Source: Porogramme epimiltina
Taxonomy: Eukaryota; Basidiomycota; Agaricomycetes; Polyporales; Polyporaceae
Reading direction: 5' to 3'
Assembly: GCA_900155495.1 (NCBI GenBank)
Contig: FTLJ01001290.1
Coordinates: forward strand, 1 to 17,509
DNA: 17,509 nucleotides
A model generated the notes under the pieces. It saw only the letters and a list, made by a program, of their open reading frames with translations. It ran no database searches and was not told the origin of the DNA. Below, piece after piece: positions 1 through 9,303 of this stretch. Position 1 is the stretch's first letter, and every line of letters begins with the position of its first letter. A program made the translations under genes and the position numbers.

Positions 1-837
1 AAGGGTCGTAGACGGGCTTAGCTGTACTGCGGATGTACGATGCACGCGTGAACGTCAACAGTCTGCGCGCATGACCTGGGAACGGGAGGAGAGCGTAGGA
101 AGGGCGGCGACCGAGAAGGAGGGCGAAGGGTCCCGGAAGAGCGGAGGACTCAGCCGAGAAGCATATGTGTGTGGCAATGGGCGGATATGAAATCCGGCCA
201 CACTTGCGAGGGAACGAGGGTTCGATAGAGGCTTGAAGATAGGCTATATCCTTCGCATGCGCGAAGTGGGGGACAAGAAGAGGGCGTTGAAAGGGAGAGT
301 AGGACCGATCGGGGTGGAGGGAGCGGGCGGCGGGGCTGAGGGGCTTTGGGGGGGCTTGGGCGGGGACTGGCAAGGGCCGTCATGTGCAGATCGCGTGTGG
401 CGCTGGCAGGGAGTGTGGCAGCGAGGCTGGAACTGGCACCGATCCAAGCGATCACGTCACTCGTCCCGCTACCCCCGACTGCCGCTCTCCGTTCGTGCTC
501 GCTTCGCTTCCTCTCCCCGCCGCTCGCTCCTGCTCCTCCGCCGCCCGTGCTGCCCTCGACCGGGCCCCCGCCGCCCGTCGCGCCCCCCGCCGATCTGCAG
601 CGCTGCGCCTCACGTCCGCGGTCTTTTCGGCTCACAGATCAGGAAATTGCGGGACAGCAACCGTGCGCCGGCAATCTGCCCGTGTGCGGCCATCCGCCGG
701 GTCGCAACCACTCCACGCCCCGTCTTCGTGCTTTCTTCCCTCCTTCGAGCCCCCTCCCGCCGCTACGGCGCCCTGCGACCTGTTAGTTCACCGTCTATTT
801 ATCCACCCCCACGCACCCTAACGACTTCTTGCCCGCC
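1..837. other. Intergenic region and kinase promoter/5' leader
   Basis: I see no convincing gene here. The overlapping open frames on both strands are composition-driven: they are rich in Pro, Arg, Ser and Gly and resemble no family I know. The first ~370 bases are purine-rich on the plus strand. From ~470 to ~835 the plus strand becomes strongly pyrimidine-rich, as is common in leaders of basidiomycete genes that lack a TATA box. It leads directly to the ATG at 838. There is no obvious TATA box close upstream. Confidence 0.5.
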
Positions 838-3535
838 ATGGTGAGTAAACCTTCTGCCATGCCGCAATGATTTTCGTCATGCTCCCCTCCCAATCATCCT
901 CCAAAAGTCATGGGAGTTGCCCGTCACTTTCCATTCTCACCTCCGCCGCATGGCCCTCCCCGGCCTCGCCACACACGTGCCCTCTAGAAGGCAATCCCTG
1001 CGCGCGTCCCGCTCCCGCTTTCCCTTCGTCGTCCCTCCCTCCGACCACCACTCCCCCCCGCCCCCTCCTCGTGTCCCACTCCCCTTGACGCCATGCCTCC
1101 CGGCTCCCGCCTCGTAAAAAAGCATCCGTCGTACGGCTCTTCTGACTCTGGCTCTCGTTTGCAGCCCAAACAACTCACCAAGTCTCCGCCCCCATCTCCC
1201 GAGCAAAGGGTCAAGTCCCCCGAGCCTTGGCCATATATACCCAGCAGCAACCCCGCGAGCCAATACACTCTCCTCGAGAAGCTCGGCACTGGAAGCTTTG
1301 GCACCGTCTACAAGGCAATCCATAATGAGACCAAGCAGATTGTAGCCATCAAGCAGATCGGTGCGCTTCTTACGTACCTCTTTGTGCTCGGGTGCTGATC
1401 CCCTCCTCCAGACCTCGAGGACTCGGACGACGACATCTCTGAGATTCAGCAGGAGATCGCGAGTCTTGCACAGTGCGACTCGGAGTACGTGACCAGGTAC
1501 TATGGCTCCTTCGTGGTCGCATACAAGCTATGGATCGTCATGGAGTACCTCGCCGGTGGGTCCTGTCTCGACCTCTTGAAGGCGGGAGTCTTCTCCGAAG
1601 GCCACATTGCCGTCATCATGCGCGAGCTCCTTCTTGGCCTCGACTACCTCCATAGCGAAGGCACCATTCATCGCGACATCAAGGCCGCAAACGTCCTGCT
1701 TTCTGCATCCGGGAAGGTCAAACTGGCCGATTTCGGTGTAGCAGCACAACTCACCAGCACTCTCCGACACACCTTCGTCGGTACACCATTCTGGATGGCA
1801 CCAGAAGTCATCCGACAAGCCGGATACGACTCGAAGGCGGACATATGGAGCCTGGGCATCACGGCGATAGAGATGGCAAAGGGCGAGCCTCCGTTGGCGG
1901 AATACCACCCCATGCGGGTGCTCTTCCTGATCCCGAAGGCGAAGCCACCAGTGCTCGACGGACCCTTCTCTCTAGCTTTTAAAGATTTCGTATCGCAGTG
2001 CTTGACCAAGGACCCCAACACTGTGAGTCCGCTGCTCGGTCCGAGCCATCTAAGCATCACTGACAGGCCCTTCGGCGCTCCCTCCAGCGCGCGACCACCA
2101 AGGAGCTCCTGCAGCATCGGTTCATCCGCGGCGCACGCAAGACGTCGTACCTGACCGAGCTCATCGAACGCTTCCAGGACTACCGCACGCGCACGCCCGG
2201 GCGCGCGCCCCAGTACTACCAGGCGACGATCCGCCAGAGCGGTGCCTGGGATGGCTCCCTCCGAAGCGAATGGGACTTCAACACGGTCCGGACATCGTCC
2301 GCGATGGGCTCCCTCCGGAGTATGGCCAAGGACATCATGCCCCCGGGGATGGTCCCGGACGATGATTACTACGAAGAGGACGACGAGCAGGGGTCACTCT
2401 TCGACCACCACCCGAGCACGATCGACACCGCCGCGGCGACGACGCGCGGGAGCGACGTCCCGCTCGCACCGCGCGCTGGGCTTGGCGGGCTCGCGATGAA
2501 CCCGGACGCGGGACACTCGACCGTCGTGATCCGCGCGCCCCCGGGCGCGCCGGAGGACGTGCCGTCGCTCATGACGGACGCGGGCTCGGACGAGACGTCG
2601 GAGACGCGCGCGCCGGTGACGCCGTCGCAGAGCACAGACAGCGTCGACGCGGCGGAGCCGCCCCCCGCGTACACGGGCTCGGTGCGCGGCGCGACGCGGC
2701 GCTCGTCGTACGCGGCGCGCCAGAACGTGACGACGGGGACGGTGCTGGGCGCGGCGGACCTTGGGACTGGCGTGGACACGATCCGGCCGGTGAAGAAGGT
2801 GGACACGATCCGGTCGCTGAGGCTGTCGGAGGAGTATGTCGGGAGTCTGAGGAATAGGGAGGGGAGCGCGGGTGGTGGGTCGATCGGGTCCGCGCCGTCG
2901 TCGCCGCAGAGCACGAAGGGCTCGAGCAAGCGTGGGCCGAGCGAGGCGCAGAAGGCGGGGAAGGCGCTGGTGGACGAGGTCGTGCTGCCGACGTTGCAGA
3001 GGGTGAGTGCGAGCGGCGTGTGTACCGTCTCGATTGCTCACGGGTTGTGTAGGCAACAAGAGACGACATGGACGCGAGGGAGATCGAGTCGCTGAGCATG
3101 ATCTCGCGCGGCTTCGAGGAGCTGCGTGACGTCAACCCAGAACTCGCCTACCACGTCATCCTCGACGTCCTCTCGGGGATCAACGAGTGCGTGCCCCACC
3201 CCTTCCCTTCACCGTTTAACCGTCGCACGCGCCCGATCCGCTCACCTTACGCCCGCAGGAACCCCGCCGTCCGGAGCCACATCCAGACCTCGCGCTCGCT
3301 CTTCCCGCACAAGCGCATCATCCGCCGGAGCGAGATGACCGCGCGCGGGCTCGTCGTGACGGAGGAGGAGGAGATCTCGGGGCTGCCGTCGACGTCCGCG
3401 TCGCCGATTCCGCCCAGCCCCAGCCCGGCGCAGACGGACGGGGGCGGGTCGCCGGTCCGCAAGTCGCCCATCTCGGAGCTGCTGTACCTGCGCTGGCTCG
3501 AGGGCCTCAAGCTCAAGTGGCCGAGCATCCTGTGA
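838..3535 (+). CDS. GCKIII/YSK-type STE20-family serine/threonine kinase
   Basis: Six exons can be joined: 838-840, 1165-1360, 1412-2022, 2088-3002, 3053-3186 and 3259-3535 (711 residues). All introns are GT-AG and every junction keeps frame. The kinase domain spans about residues 35-285. It has the glycine loop [11 protein letters not shown] (42-52), the VAIK lysine K64, E81 as probable helix-C glutamate, HRDIKAAN (153-160), DFG (173-175) and the STE20 signature GTPFWMAPE (190-198). The tail has an acidic patch at about 361-371 and a Ser/Thr/Pro-rich linker. It ends in a structured block ([11 protein letters not shown]... and ...[17 protein letters not shown]) that I take to be conserved in fungal relatives. 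The N-terminal catalytic domain and absence of a CRIB/PBD place it with germinal-centre kinases (MST3/YSK, yeast Kic1/Sps1, S. pombe Nak1, Ustilago Don3) rather than PAK-type Ste20/Cla4. Such kinases act in polarity, septation and morphogenesis. An in-frame alternative start exists at 1093. Confidence 0.93.
841..1164 (+). other. Intron 1 of the kinase, directly after the ATG
   Basis: The donor GTGAGT follows the ATG at 838-840 immediately. The acceptor GCAG ends at 1164, with a CTGAC branch-site match at 1142-1146, about 20 bases upstream. At 324 bp it is far longer than the other introns of this gene (50-72 bp). Splicing joins ATG to CCC-AAA-CAA in the kinase frame. The competing model starts at the well-placed ATG at 1093 inside this interval and reads through without splicing, adding 23 residues to the N-terminus. 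I prefer the spliced model because donor, branch site and acceptor are all strong. Confidence 0.65.
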
Positions 3536-4697
3536 CGCACCCATGCCGCCCTCGTGGTCTGCGTCCTTCCTCTCCCCGAACCCGAAGGGCTTCGCAGAGC
3601 CCGCCGGGGCCAGCGGAGATATCGATCGTTGGGCGCTGTGCGGGCCCCCTCATCTCCGCGCTTTCTTGGACCGTCGAGGACGCTGCCTCGTGCCCCTCGC
3701 GCCCCGCTCGCTCGTCCGTTCACGTCTGCTTCGTCGCTTGCAGCCCTTTAACGAGCGACCAGCCCCTCCCCCCCCTTCATACAGGCCTCCAGCTCGTCTT
3801 CGCTCCCTCATGCTCCCTTCTCTCCTCCTCTCTCATGGAACATTCCGGATACTGCTTTGCGCGCCGTTCTTCATCGCCTTCCCTCTCTCTCCTTCGTTTT
3901 TGGTCTTCCGTCCGGTCCGACACGCATTTACATTACCGTCGCATCTCTTTTACATGTCCGTTTATGACCCTCGCACGTCCCCGCCGCTAGTTCCCTACTG
4001 CCCTTCCCCCCCGCCGCTAGGCCCGCAACCCCCAGGTCTCTCCCTCTTCCCTTCACCTTCGCCCCCCCGTACTACCCCTTGCACCCGCACCGCGCACTGC
4101 GGGCCCCTCCACCTCCCTTGTGCCGCACGTAATGACTTTATGACGTAACGAGAGCCTGCGCTTTCCTTCCTCTCCCCTCCCCCCTCTGGCTGTATGCGAG
4201 TGTACCCTCTCTCTCTGCCCTGCCCTGCTGCTGTACATACATGCTGCGCGATGTAACCCGTGTGTGCTGTCTGTCGGTTCCGAGCGGCCTTTGGCGCATA
4301 CATGATGTTTCCTGTGTCTCCGCGTCTCGCGGCCGCGCCCCCAGTGCGTCCCCTTGTGTCTGTCAGCACGAACACTTGCAAACGATTCCGCACACGCCCC
4401 GGGTACGGTCGCACACCCCCTGACGGGACGCAGGAACGGGCCAAGGCGCGCAGGAGCGATCGGCCTCGGTATCCAGGCACTGAAGCAGAACTCGGGGCTG
4501 CGGCCTGAGACGATCGGCGGCGCGCCCTTTTGTCTCGCTCAACCTCGACGGCGTCGGTGCGCTTCCGACCGGGGGCCGACGGCCGACGCGGGTGGGTCAC
4601 TTCCGCATCCGGGGAGAACGAGCGGTTTTTCTTTTCTTTCCTGAGAGGCACGGGCTCGCGCGCGCGGATGTGGGGCCGGGCCGAGACCATCCAGGTC
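3536..4697. other. Kinase 3' flank and intergenic region
   Basis: No gene recognised. From the kinase stop to about 4230 the plus strand is very C/T-rich, with short C runs, CT repeats and two copies of CCCGCCGCTAG (near 3981 and 4010). Open frames on both strands look like artefacts of that composition. The kinase 3' UTR and polyadenylation site must lie here, but I cannot place them. From 4250 to 4697 the sequence is mixed and GC-rich up to the hAT target site. Confidence 0.5.
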
Positions 4698-4705
4698 CCA
4701 CAGAG
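4698..4705. repeat. Left target-site duplication of the hAT element
   Basis: CCACAGAG lies directly outside the left terminal repeat. The right flank carries GCACAGAG at 8611-8618, so 7 of 8 bases match. Eight bases is the family-specific duplication length for hAT transposons. Confidence 0.8.
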
Positions 4706-4736
4706 CAGTGTTGGCAGAAGTGGTCAGACCGGTCAG
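4706..4736 (+). repeat. Left terminal inverted repeat of the hAT element
   Basis: CAGTGTTG, then seven unmatched bases, then TGGTCAGACCGGTCAG. The 8- and 16-base blocks recur inverted at 8575-8610. The spacer differs in length by 5 bases between the two ends, so the repeat is interrupted rather than perfect. Confidence 0.85.
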
Positions 4737-4806
4737 AATTTTACTGACCAGCTTGACCTTGACCACGAGGTCAGACCGGTCTGACCAGCCCTGGTCAAGA
4801 CGGTCA
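4722..4806. repeat. Left subterminal GGTCA/TGACC array
   Basis: Nine copies of the pentamer GGTCA or its complement TGACC occur at 4722, 4731, 4745, 4754, 4760, 4769, 4782, 4793 and 4802. They include the perfect 18-bp palindrome GGTCAGACCGGTCTGACC at 4769-4786. In hAT elements such subterminal repeats are typically transposase binding sites; that role here is inferred. Confidence 0.8.
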
Positions 4807-4978
4807 GCCGCCCTGTACATCACGAGGGTTGTAGATAGGCGCACATGGCACAACAGTATCTAGACGCGTAGGACATAAAGCAATGGAGTGGCTCATCGGA
4901 CATTCCCTCTCTCCCTAGAGATCGACGGCGAGCTCGTCGGACATAGTAATTTATTACCTCTTTCCTACGCCTGTCCGT

Positions 4979-7900
4979 ATGCCTGCCGAGGGGAGTACGA
5001 GCCCCTCAGGCAACTTCTTGAACCTTCTGGTCACCGGCAGTCTCACTTCTCGTCGAGGCCCATGGTGGACACTCTTCATTTCGACCAATGCAAAGTATGA
5101 AAATAACTCGACGTACTTGGCGGCATGGTGTATTGGATGCGTTGCAGCTCACATGCAACGCAATGCTCTTCTTGATGAGGCACAGGTCACCTGTGGGGTC
5201 CGCGATCAGGCTCGCTCTGTAACTGAATTGCGAAGACTTGGTGAGCTTACTATATAAACTAGTAGTAAGATCAGTTGCTTATGCATTATAAATTAAAGCA
5301 CTCGGTCCCGCCGCCTATACAGCACAAGAACTAGTGGATTCACCTCCCCTCGGAAGCTTCACGTCAGAGGAGGTCGCTGCGGCGATCAAGCCGGTGTATG
5401 GTCGCTCACAAAGCATGGCAGCTCACGCAAAATGCTGCCCAAATTTGGATGCTCAACGCGTACATGCAGTCGCCGCACAGGCCGAAGCTCATGAGAGCCG
5501 AGAGAAGGAGAAACGTACTCACCGAAGTCGGAAGGTTTCAGATAGAGTCAACACAGAAAACGAGCTACCCCGAGCATCCAATTACCCTTTCACAACTACT
5601 GCCTCACTCTCCCGACACGGATCTGCAAGCTCACATATTAGTGACGACATAGTGTGGCCACCTGCGAAGCGCTTCAAGCCCACGCCACAGCCAGCGCCCG
5701 AGCCGATCTGGGATGAAGCCTGTCAGAAAGAGGTCGCGCATGACCTGTGCAAGCTCTTCGCAGCCTGTGGGATCTCATGGAATGTTATCAATAACCCGCA
5801 GCTCCACCTCTTCTTTGAGAAGTGGCTTCCGAAGGCCCGCATTCCTGATCGACGAACCCTCTCAGGACCCGTGCTTGATGCGGTAGCCGATGAAGCAATT
5901 GGCGCAGTCAAGGTTCGTGTCGCCAGGAAGCTTGCTATGGGCCAGAGTGACGGGTGGAAGAACATTGCAAAGACAAACGTCGTAAGCTCCGTTATGTCTG
6001 TAGATCATAAGGTACGTGATTAAGTCTACTATATAAACCATCAATGTTCGAGTTATTAATATGATTACTATTCTAGCCTTATCTCGTCCGCACACACAAT
6101 ATGACAGGAAGGCCGAAGACCGGTGACGAGATGTTCAAGATCATTAAGGAAGATATAGCTCACATCAGAGAGAAGTATGATATACCACACGTCATAGGCT
6201 GGGTGACCGACGACGGGCCCGATGGGAAGAAAGCGCGTCGTCTAGCGTCCGAAGATCCCCTGTTGTTCTTTCTCATACTTCTCGTTTGCTGGGCTCATCA
6301 AATCAACCTTGTCTTTGGCGACATGCTTGGCATCCAGTGGGTTTCACGTACAATGCGCGACGCAGTGGACATCGTGACCTGGTTCAACACGCACGGAGTA
6401 GCATTAGAACTTCTTCGAGAGGAGCAGAAGATTAGTCGCCCAGGAGCAACACCTCTCGCTCTACTCCGTCCGGTACAGACACGATGGACATCACACTTCA
6501 CTGCATGCAATCGACTTCTTAGGCTACAAGAAGACATCCAGACATGTGCATCAAGACGAAGACGAAGGCTTATTGAGTCAGTTGGGACTAATACAGACGC
6601 AATCGTGAAGGCCGAACAGATTCTCGACAAGATTCGTGACAATAACTTCTGGAAAGATCTTGAACGGTGAGTGTAGCTTTTCAGATACTATTCTATTCTT
6701 ATGCTTATCAAATCAACCAGTGCGAACGGTTACCTTGAACCTCTCGCAGTAGCTGCGAACGTTCTTCAGGGTTCAGATACTCGCCTCGACCATGTTCTCC
6801 TCACGCTTGGGCAACTATACAAGAAATTCAACTCGATCACTACAGATGCCGGTGTCCGATCAAAGGTTCACGCAAGCCTCGAACTACGGTGGAAGAAGGC
6901 TGACCAAGACATCTTCATCCTGACCGTTTTTTTCAACCCCTACATTCGTAGCCACTGCTTCAATCGTCATGCCTTACCTCCTATCACCCTCACGCAAATG
7001 GCTTGTCGTGTTTTCACGCGCTTTTTTGGGAAGGCTCCTACCTCGGACTTCGTCACCGGTCTCCTTGCTTACTCTAATGGTATGTTCGAGTTTGCACCAG
7101 ACAAGATGCTCCTCAATATGTTCCTGGAAGCTGCGGAGAGAGACAATAAAGTGTGTATAATTATCTATGCTATGATCCACAAGTTACTCAACACTCCTCC
7201 CTATACAGCGCGTCGACATCGCCCATATATGGGAGATGCTCGTCCCGGATCTTGAGGAGATTTACACTGGACGGGCTGGTGTGTCACAGCTCGCATATCG
7301 ACTCTCGTGTGCCGTCGCAAGCACAGGGGACACTGAGCGAGTATTCAGCGATTTTGGACTCACCCACACTGCTCGCCGATCACGCCTATCACCGGAAAAG
7401 GTTCACAAGGTCACTGTGGTGAAGATGCAACTACACCGAGATCATATAGAAGGGGGTATTCACACCTATTTGCAACGCAAGAAACGTCTGTCGAAGCTCA
7501 CAACCCCGAGCAGCACCGAAGGCGCCAGCATCAATGTGCGCGCGCCCTCAGCGGCTGCGCCGCGGCCTGCCTTGACTCCTACCTCTATGAACGCATTTCC
7601 CTCTTCCTCCTCAAGCACTCCATCCTCCTCTCAGTCCTCCTCCTCCTCTGCATCCTCTGGACTCTCGCACACGCCATCGTTCAGCATCCTAGGATCCCAA
7701 CACGACTCACAAGATACGTCAGAAGAACCAACCAACTCGCCTGACCCGGAGGAGCAAGATCTACCCATCCCTCAGGTAGATACATTCGATCGGATGGCGC
7801 AGGCATTGGTACGGGATGCGAGGGTGGCATGGGATGAGCCGGATTCTGAAGACGAGGCCGGCGTTGGGGTGAGGGGGCAGCAGGCGGAGTCCGTCGTCCA

Positions 7901-8153
7901 CCCAGATACACTCGTCTTACCGCAGATTGCGACCAGTGAGTTTTTGCAGTCATTTGGACAATCCACGCACCCCAGCAGACAAACCACGCCCCCCAAAACA
8001 TGCATACCCCTCTCCCGTCTCTTCGTTTACACCCCATCTTCTCGTTTCCATGGACCTAGTACTTCTCGGCTCGACTTCTTCTGGCCAGAGGGGGAGCGCG
8101 GCCTTCAAGATGAAACTACCTACTACGATAACATTATGCCTCATGTGGCGTAA
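4979..8153 (+). CDS. hAT transposase (BED finger, DUF659-like, hAT C-terminal dimerisation)
   Basis: Exons 4979-5240, 5299-6011, 6077-6666, 6721-7150 and 7209-8153 join in frame to 979 residues. The four introns (58, 65, 54, 58 bp) are AT-rich and GT-AG. The N-terminus has a BED-type zinc finger, C51-x2-C54 with H130 and C134 as probable partners; an intron (after R86-L87) splits it. A DUF659-like region follows (~225-330, with SDGWKN at 304-309, first probable catalytic Asp D305). Then come VTDDG (D370/D371, probable second Asp), CWAH (396-399, the hAT CxxH motif) and RW at 461-462. The block STGDTERVFS near 703-712 (E708, candidate catalytic Glu) with RLSPEKV is the dimerisation domain. A Ser-rich linker (~750-830) leads to a tail with LDFFWPEG. 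Residue roles are inferred by analogy with Hermes. I chose the ATG at 4979 because it opens the BED exon; an upstream exon is possible. Confidence 0.9.
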
Positions 8154-8518
8154 TCATGGAATGTGTTCGTTATATTGTTATTGTATATACTATGCACACA
8201 CGTTCGTCGCCCATCCTTATGGCCACGTCTCTCGCCCCTAGCCCTGGCAGAAGAGATAGCTCGAGCTCCGTTCCCTGGCAGCTGCCAACACCAAGCTTGG
8301 ACCCAAGCGTGTGCACTCGGTGGCAGCCTCAAGTACCGTGCGCTCCGTCTCGACTCGGATAGCTTCGTCCAACAAGACGAGGATTCTGGTGTTGTTCTCT
8401 TTCCCCACCGACCAACTATCCCCTCAGGCCTCACCCTTCGGTCACTACACCATCTGTTATCGTCGTCTGCTACTCTCAGGCCCGTTATCTATGCGCCCTC
8501 ACGTGCCAAATCAAGCGA

Positions 8519-8600
8519 CTGACCGGTCTGACCAGGTGGTCAGTCACTGACCGCTTTGACCAGGTCAAACTGGTCTGACCGGTCTGACCACCTGGTCAGT
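8519..8600. repeat. Right subterminal array with duplicated 26-bp unit
   Basis: Nine GGTCA/TGACC pentamers occur at 8520, 8529, 8538, 8548, 8557, 8563, 8576, 8585 and 8594. A 26-base unit starting CTGACCGGTCTGACCA occurs at 8519-8544 and again at 8575-8600, differing at two central bases. Each unit ends in a near-palindrome, TGACCA-NN-TGGTCA, able to form a hairpin. The copy count equals that of the left end. Confidence 0.8.
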
Positions 8601-8610
8601 GACAACACTG
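8575..8610 (-). repeat. Right terminal inverted repeat of the hAT element
   Basis: Inverse partner of 4706-4736: 16 matched bases, a 12-base spacer, then CAACACTG at the extreme end. Confidence 0.85.
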
Positions 8611-8618
8611 GCACAGAG
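8611..8618. repeat. Right target-site duplication of the hAT element
   Basis: GCACAGAG directly follows the right terminal repeat and matches the left CCACAGAG at 7 of 8 bases. The single mismatch is at the outermost position of the left copy. Confidence 0.8.
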
Positions 8619-9195
8619 AGATGGTCCACGATCGATGTCTTGTTTCCTCTGCGCCCCTCGGAGCTCGGGGCGTTTCGCATTGACACAATAGACCGGGGCC
8701 CGAAATGGAAACGGAGGCGCCCGGGTGTGCACAGGGGGCGGCACCCCCCAAGGCCCAAGGCCCGAGGCCCGAGGCCCCGAGCTACCACCGCGTCGGCCGC
8801 CAGCTGGAGACAAGGTTGGGTGTTACGCAGCGCGCCTCAGGGGGAGGCGTTCCCTCGCTCGCTCGCTCGTATTATGATTATATACGTTCGCCCCCTGCGG
8901 TTCTGATGGGGGCGAGAGCGCGAGGCTTGGGGGGCGCGCGGCGCAGGGGGGCCGCGCTGCGTTTTTTATTGTCAACGCGGCCTACCGGGTGTGCGCGCCC
9001 CGTCCGCGCGGGGTACAAGAGCGCTATCGGCAGGGCGATCGGAGGAGGGCGGCGGGCACGTGCGGGCGCCGTTATTGTCTTTGCAGCGTCCGGGTCTTGA
9101 CTCTTGGGTGCGGGCGTGCCTGGTCGTGCGCAGAGGTGTCTGAGGCGTGTGGTCGTCCTTGGGAGGAGGTGGATAGGGGGGAGGGCGAGGGAGGG
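8619..9195. other. Upstream region of the pheromone-like gene
   Basis: No gene recognised. It contains a short tandem array of the 7-mer AGGCCCN (four units, 8751-8778) and four CTCG units (8854-8869). The rest is G-rich on the plus strand. It lies between the hAT element and a TATA box, so it probably contains the upstream control region of the gene at 9304. I could not identify a specific activator site. Confidence 0.5.
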
Positions 9196-9203
9196 TATAA
9201 ATA
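9196..9203 (+). promoter_or_regulatory. TATA box of the pheromone-like gene
   Basis: TATAAATA stands out in very GC-rich DNA, 101 bases before the ATG at 9304. This would allow a leader of roughly 65-80 bases. The leader from 9236 to 9303 is pyrimidine-rich, as usual near fungal start sites. Confidence 0.7.
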
Positions 9204-9303
9204 CGTGGGGGGCCGCGACGCGGGGGAGGGTCAGCGTAGTCTTCCTCAGCTGCACACCGCTCTGCTCTTTTTTCCTCGAGCCCACTTCACTTGCACATTC
9301 GCA

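Larger units (their letters stand above)
4706..8610 (+). mobile_element. Complete hAT-superfamily DNA transposon, 3905 bp
   Basis: The element begins CAGTGTTG and ends CAACACTG, perfect 8-bp inverted tips. A further 16 bp (TGGTCAGACCGGTCAG at 4721-4736, inverse at 8575-8590) match after a spacer of 7 bases on the left and 12 on the right. Both subterminal regions are packed with GGTCA/TGACC words. An 8-bp duplication with one mismatch brackets it. Inside is one plus-strand transposase gene with five exons and no visible stop or frameshift. BED finger, DUF659-like block, CxxH motif and C-terminal dimerisation block identify hAT rather than Tc1/mariner, MULE or CACTA. The intact frame and nearly intact duplication suggest a fairly recent insertion. 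Activity cannot be judged from one copy. The internal region is AT-richer than the host flanks, especially in its introns. Confidence 0.93.

Noticed and set aside
205..228. GGTTCGATAGAGG, similar to a tRNA T-loop/B box
   Set aside because: The following bases do not complete the T-stem, and no A box, anticodon stem or acceptor pairing is visible at the right distance.
233..844. 203-codon plus-strand frame upstream of the kinase
   Set aside because: Arg/Pro/Ser-rich composition, overlapping open frames in the other phases and overlap with the kinase start; no domain seen.
838..3535. Kinase as PAK-type STE20/CLA4
   Set aside because: The catalytic domain is N-terminal and no CRIB/PBD or PH domain precedes it; the motif set and tail fit GCKIII.
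4888..5100. Small plus-strand frame at the start of the hAT element
   Set aside because: It overlaps the BED exon in another frame. The frame starting at 4979 carries the zinc-finger Cys residues and splices cleanly to the next exon.
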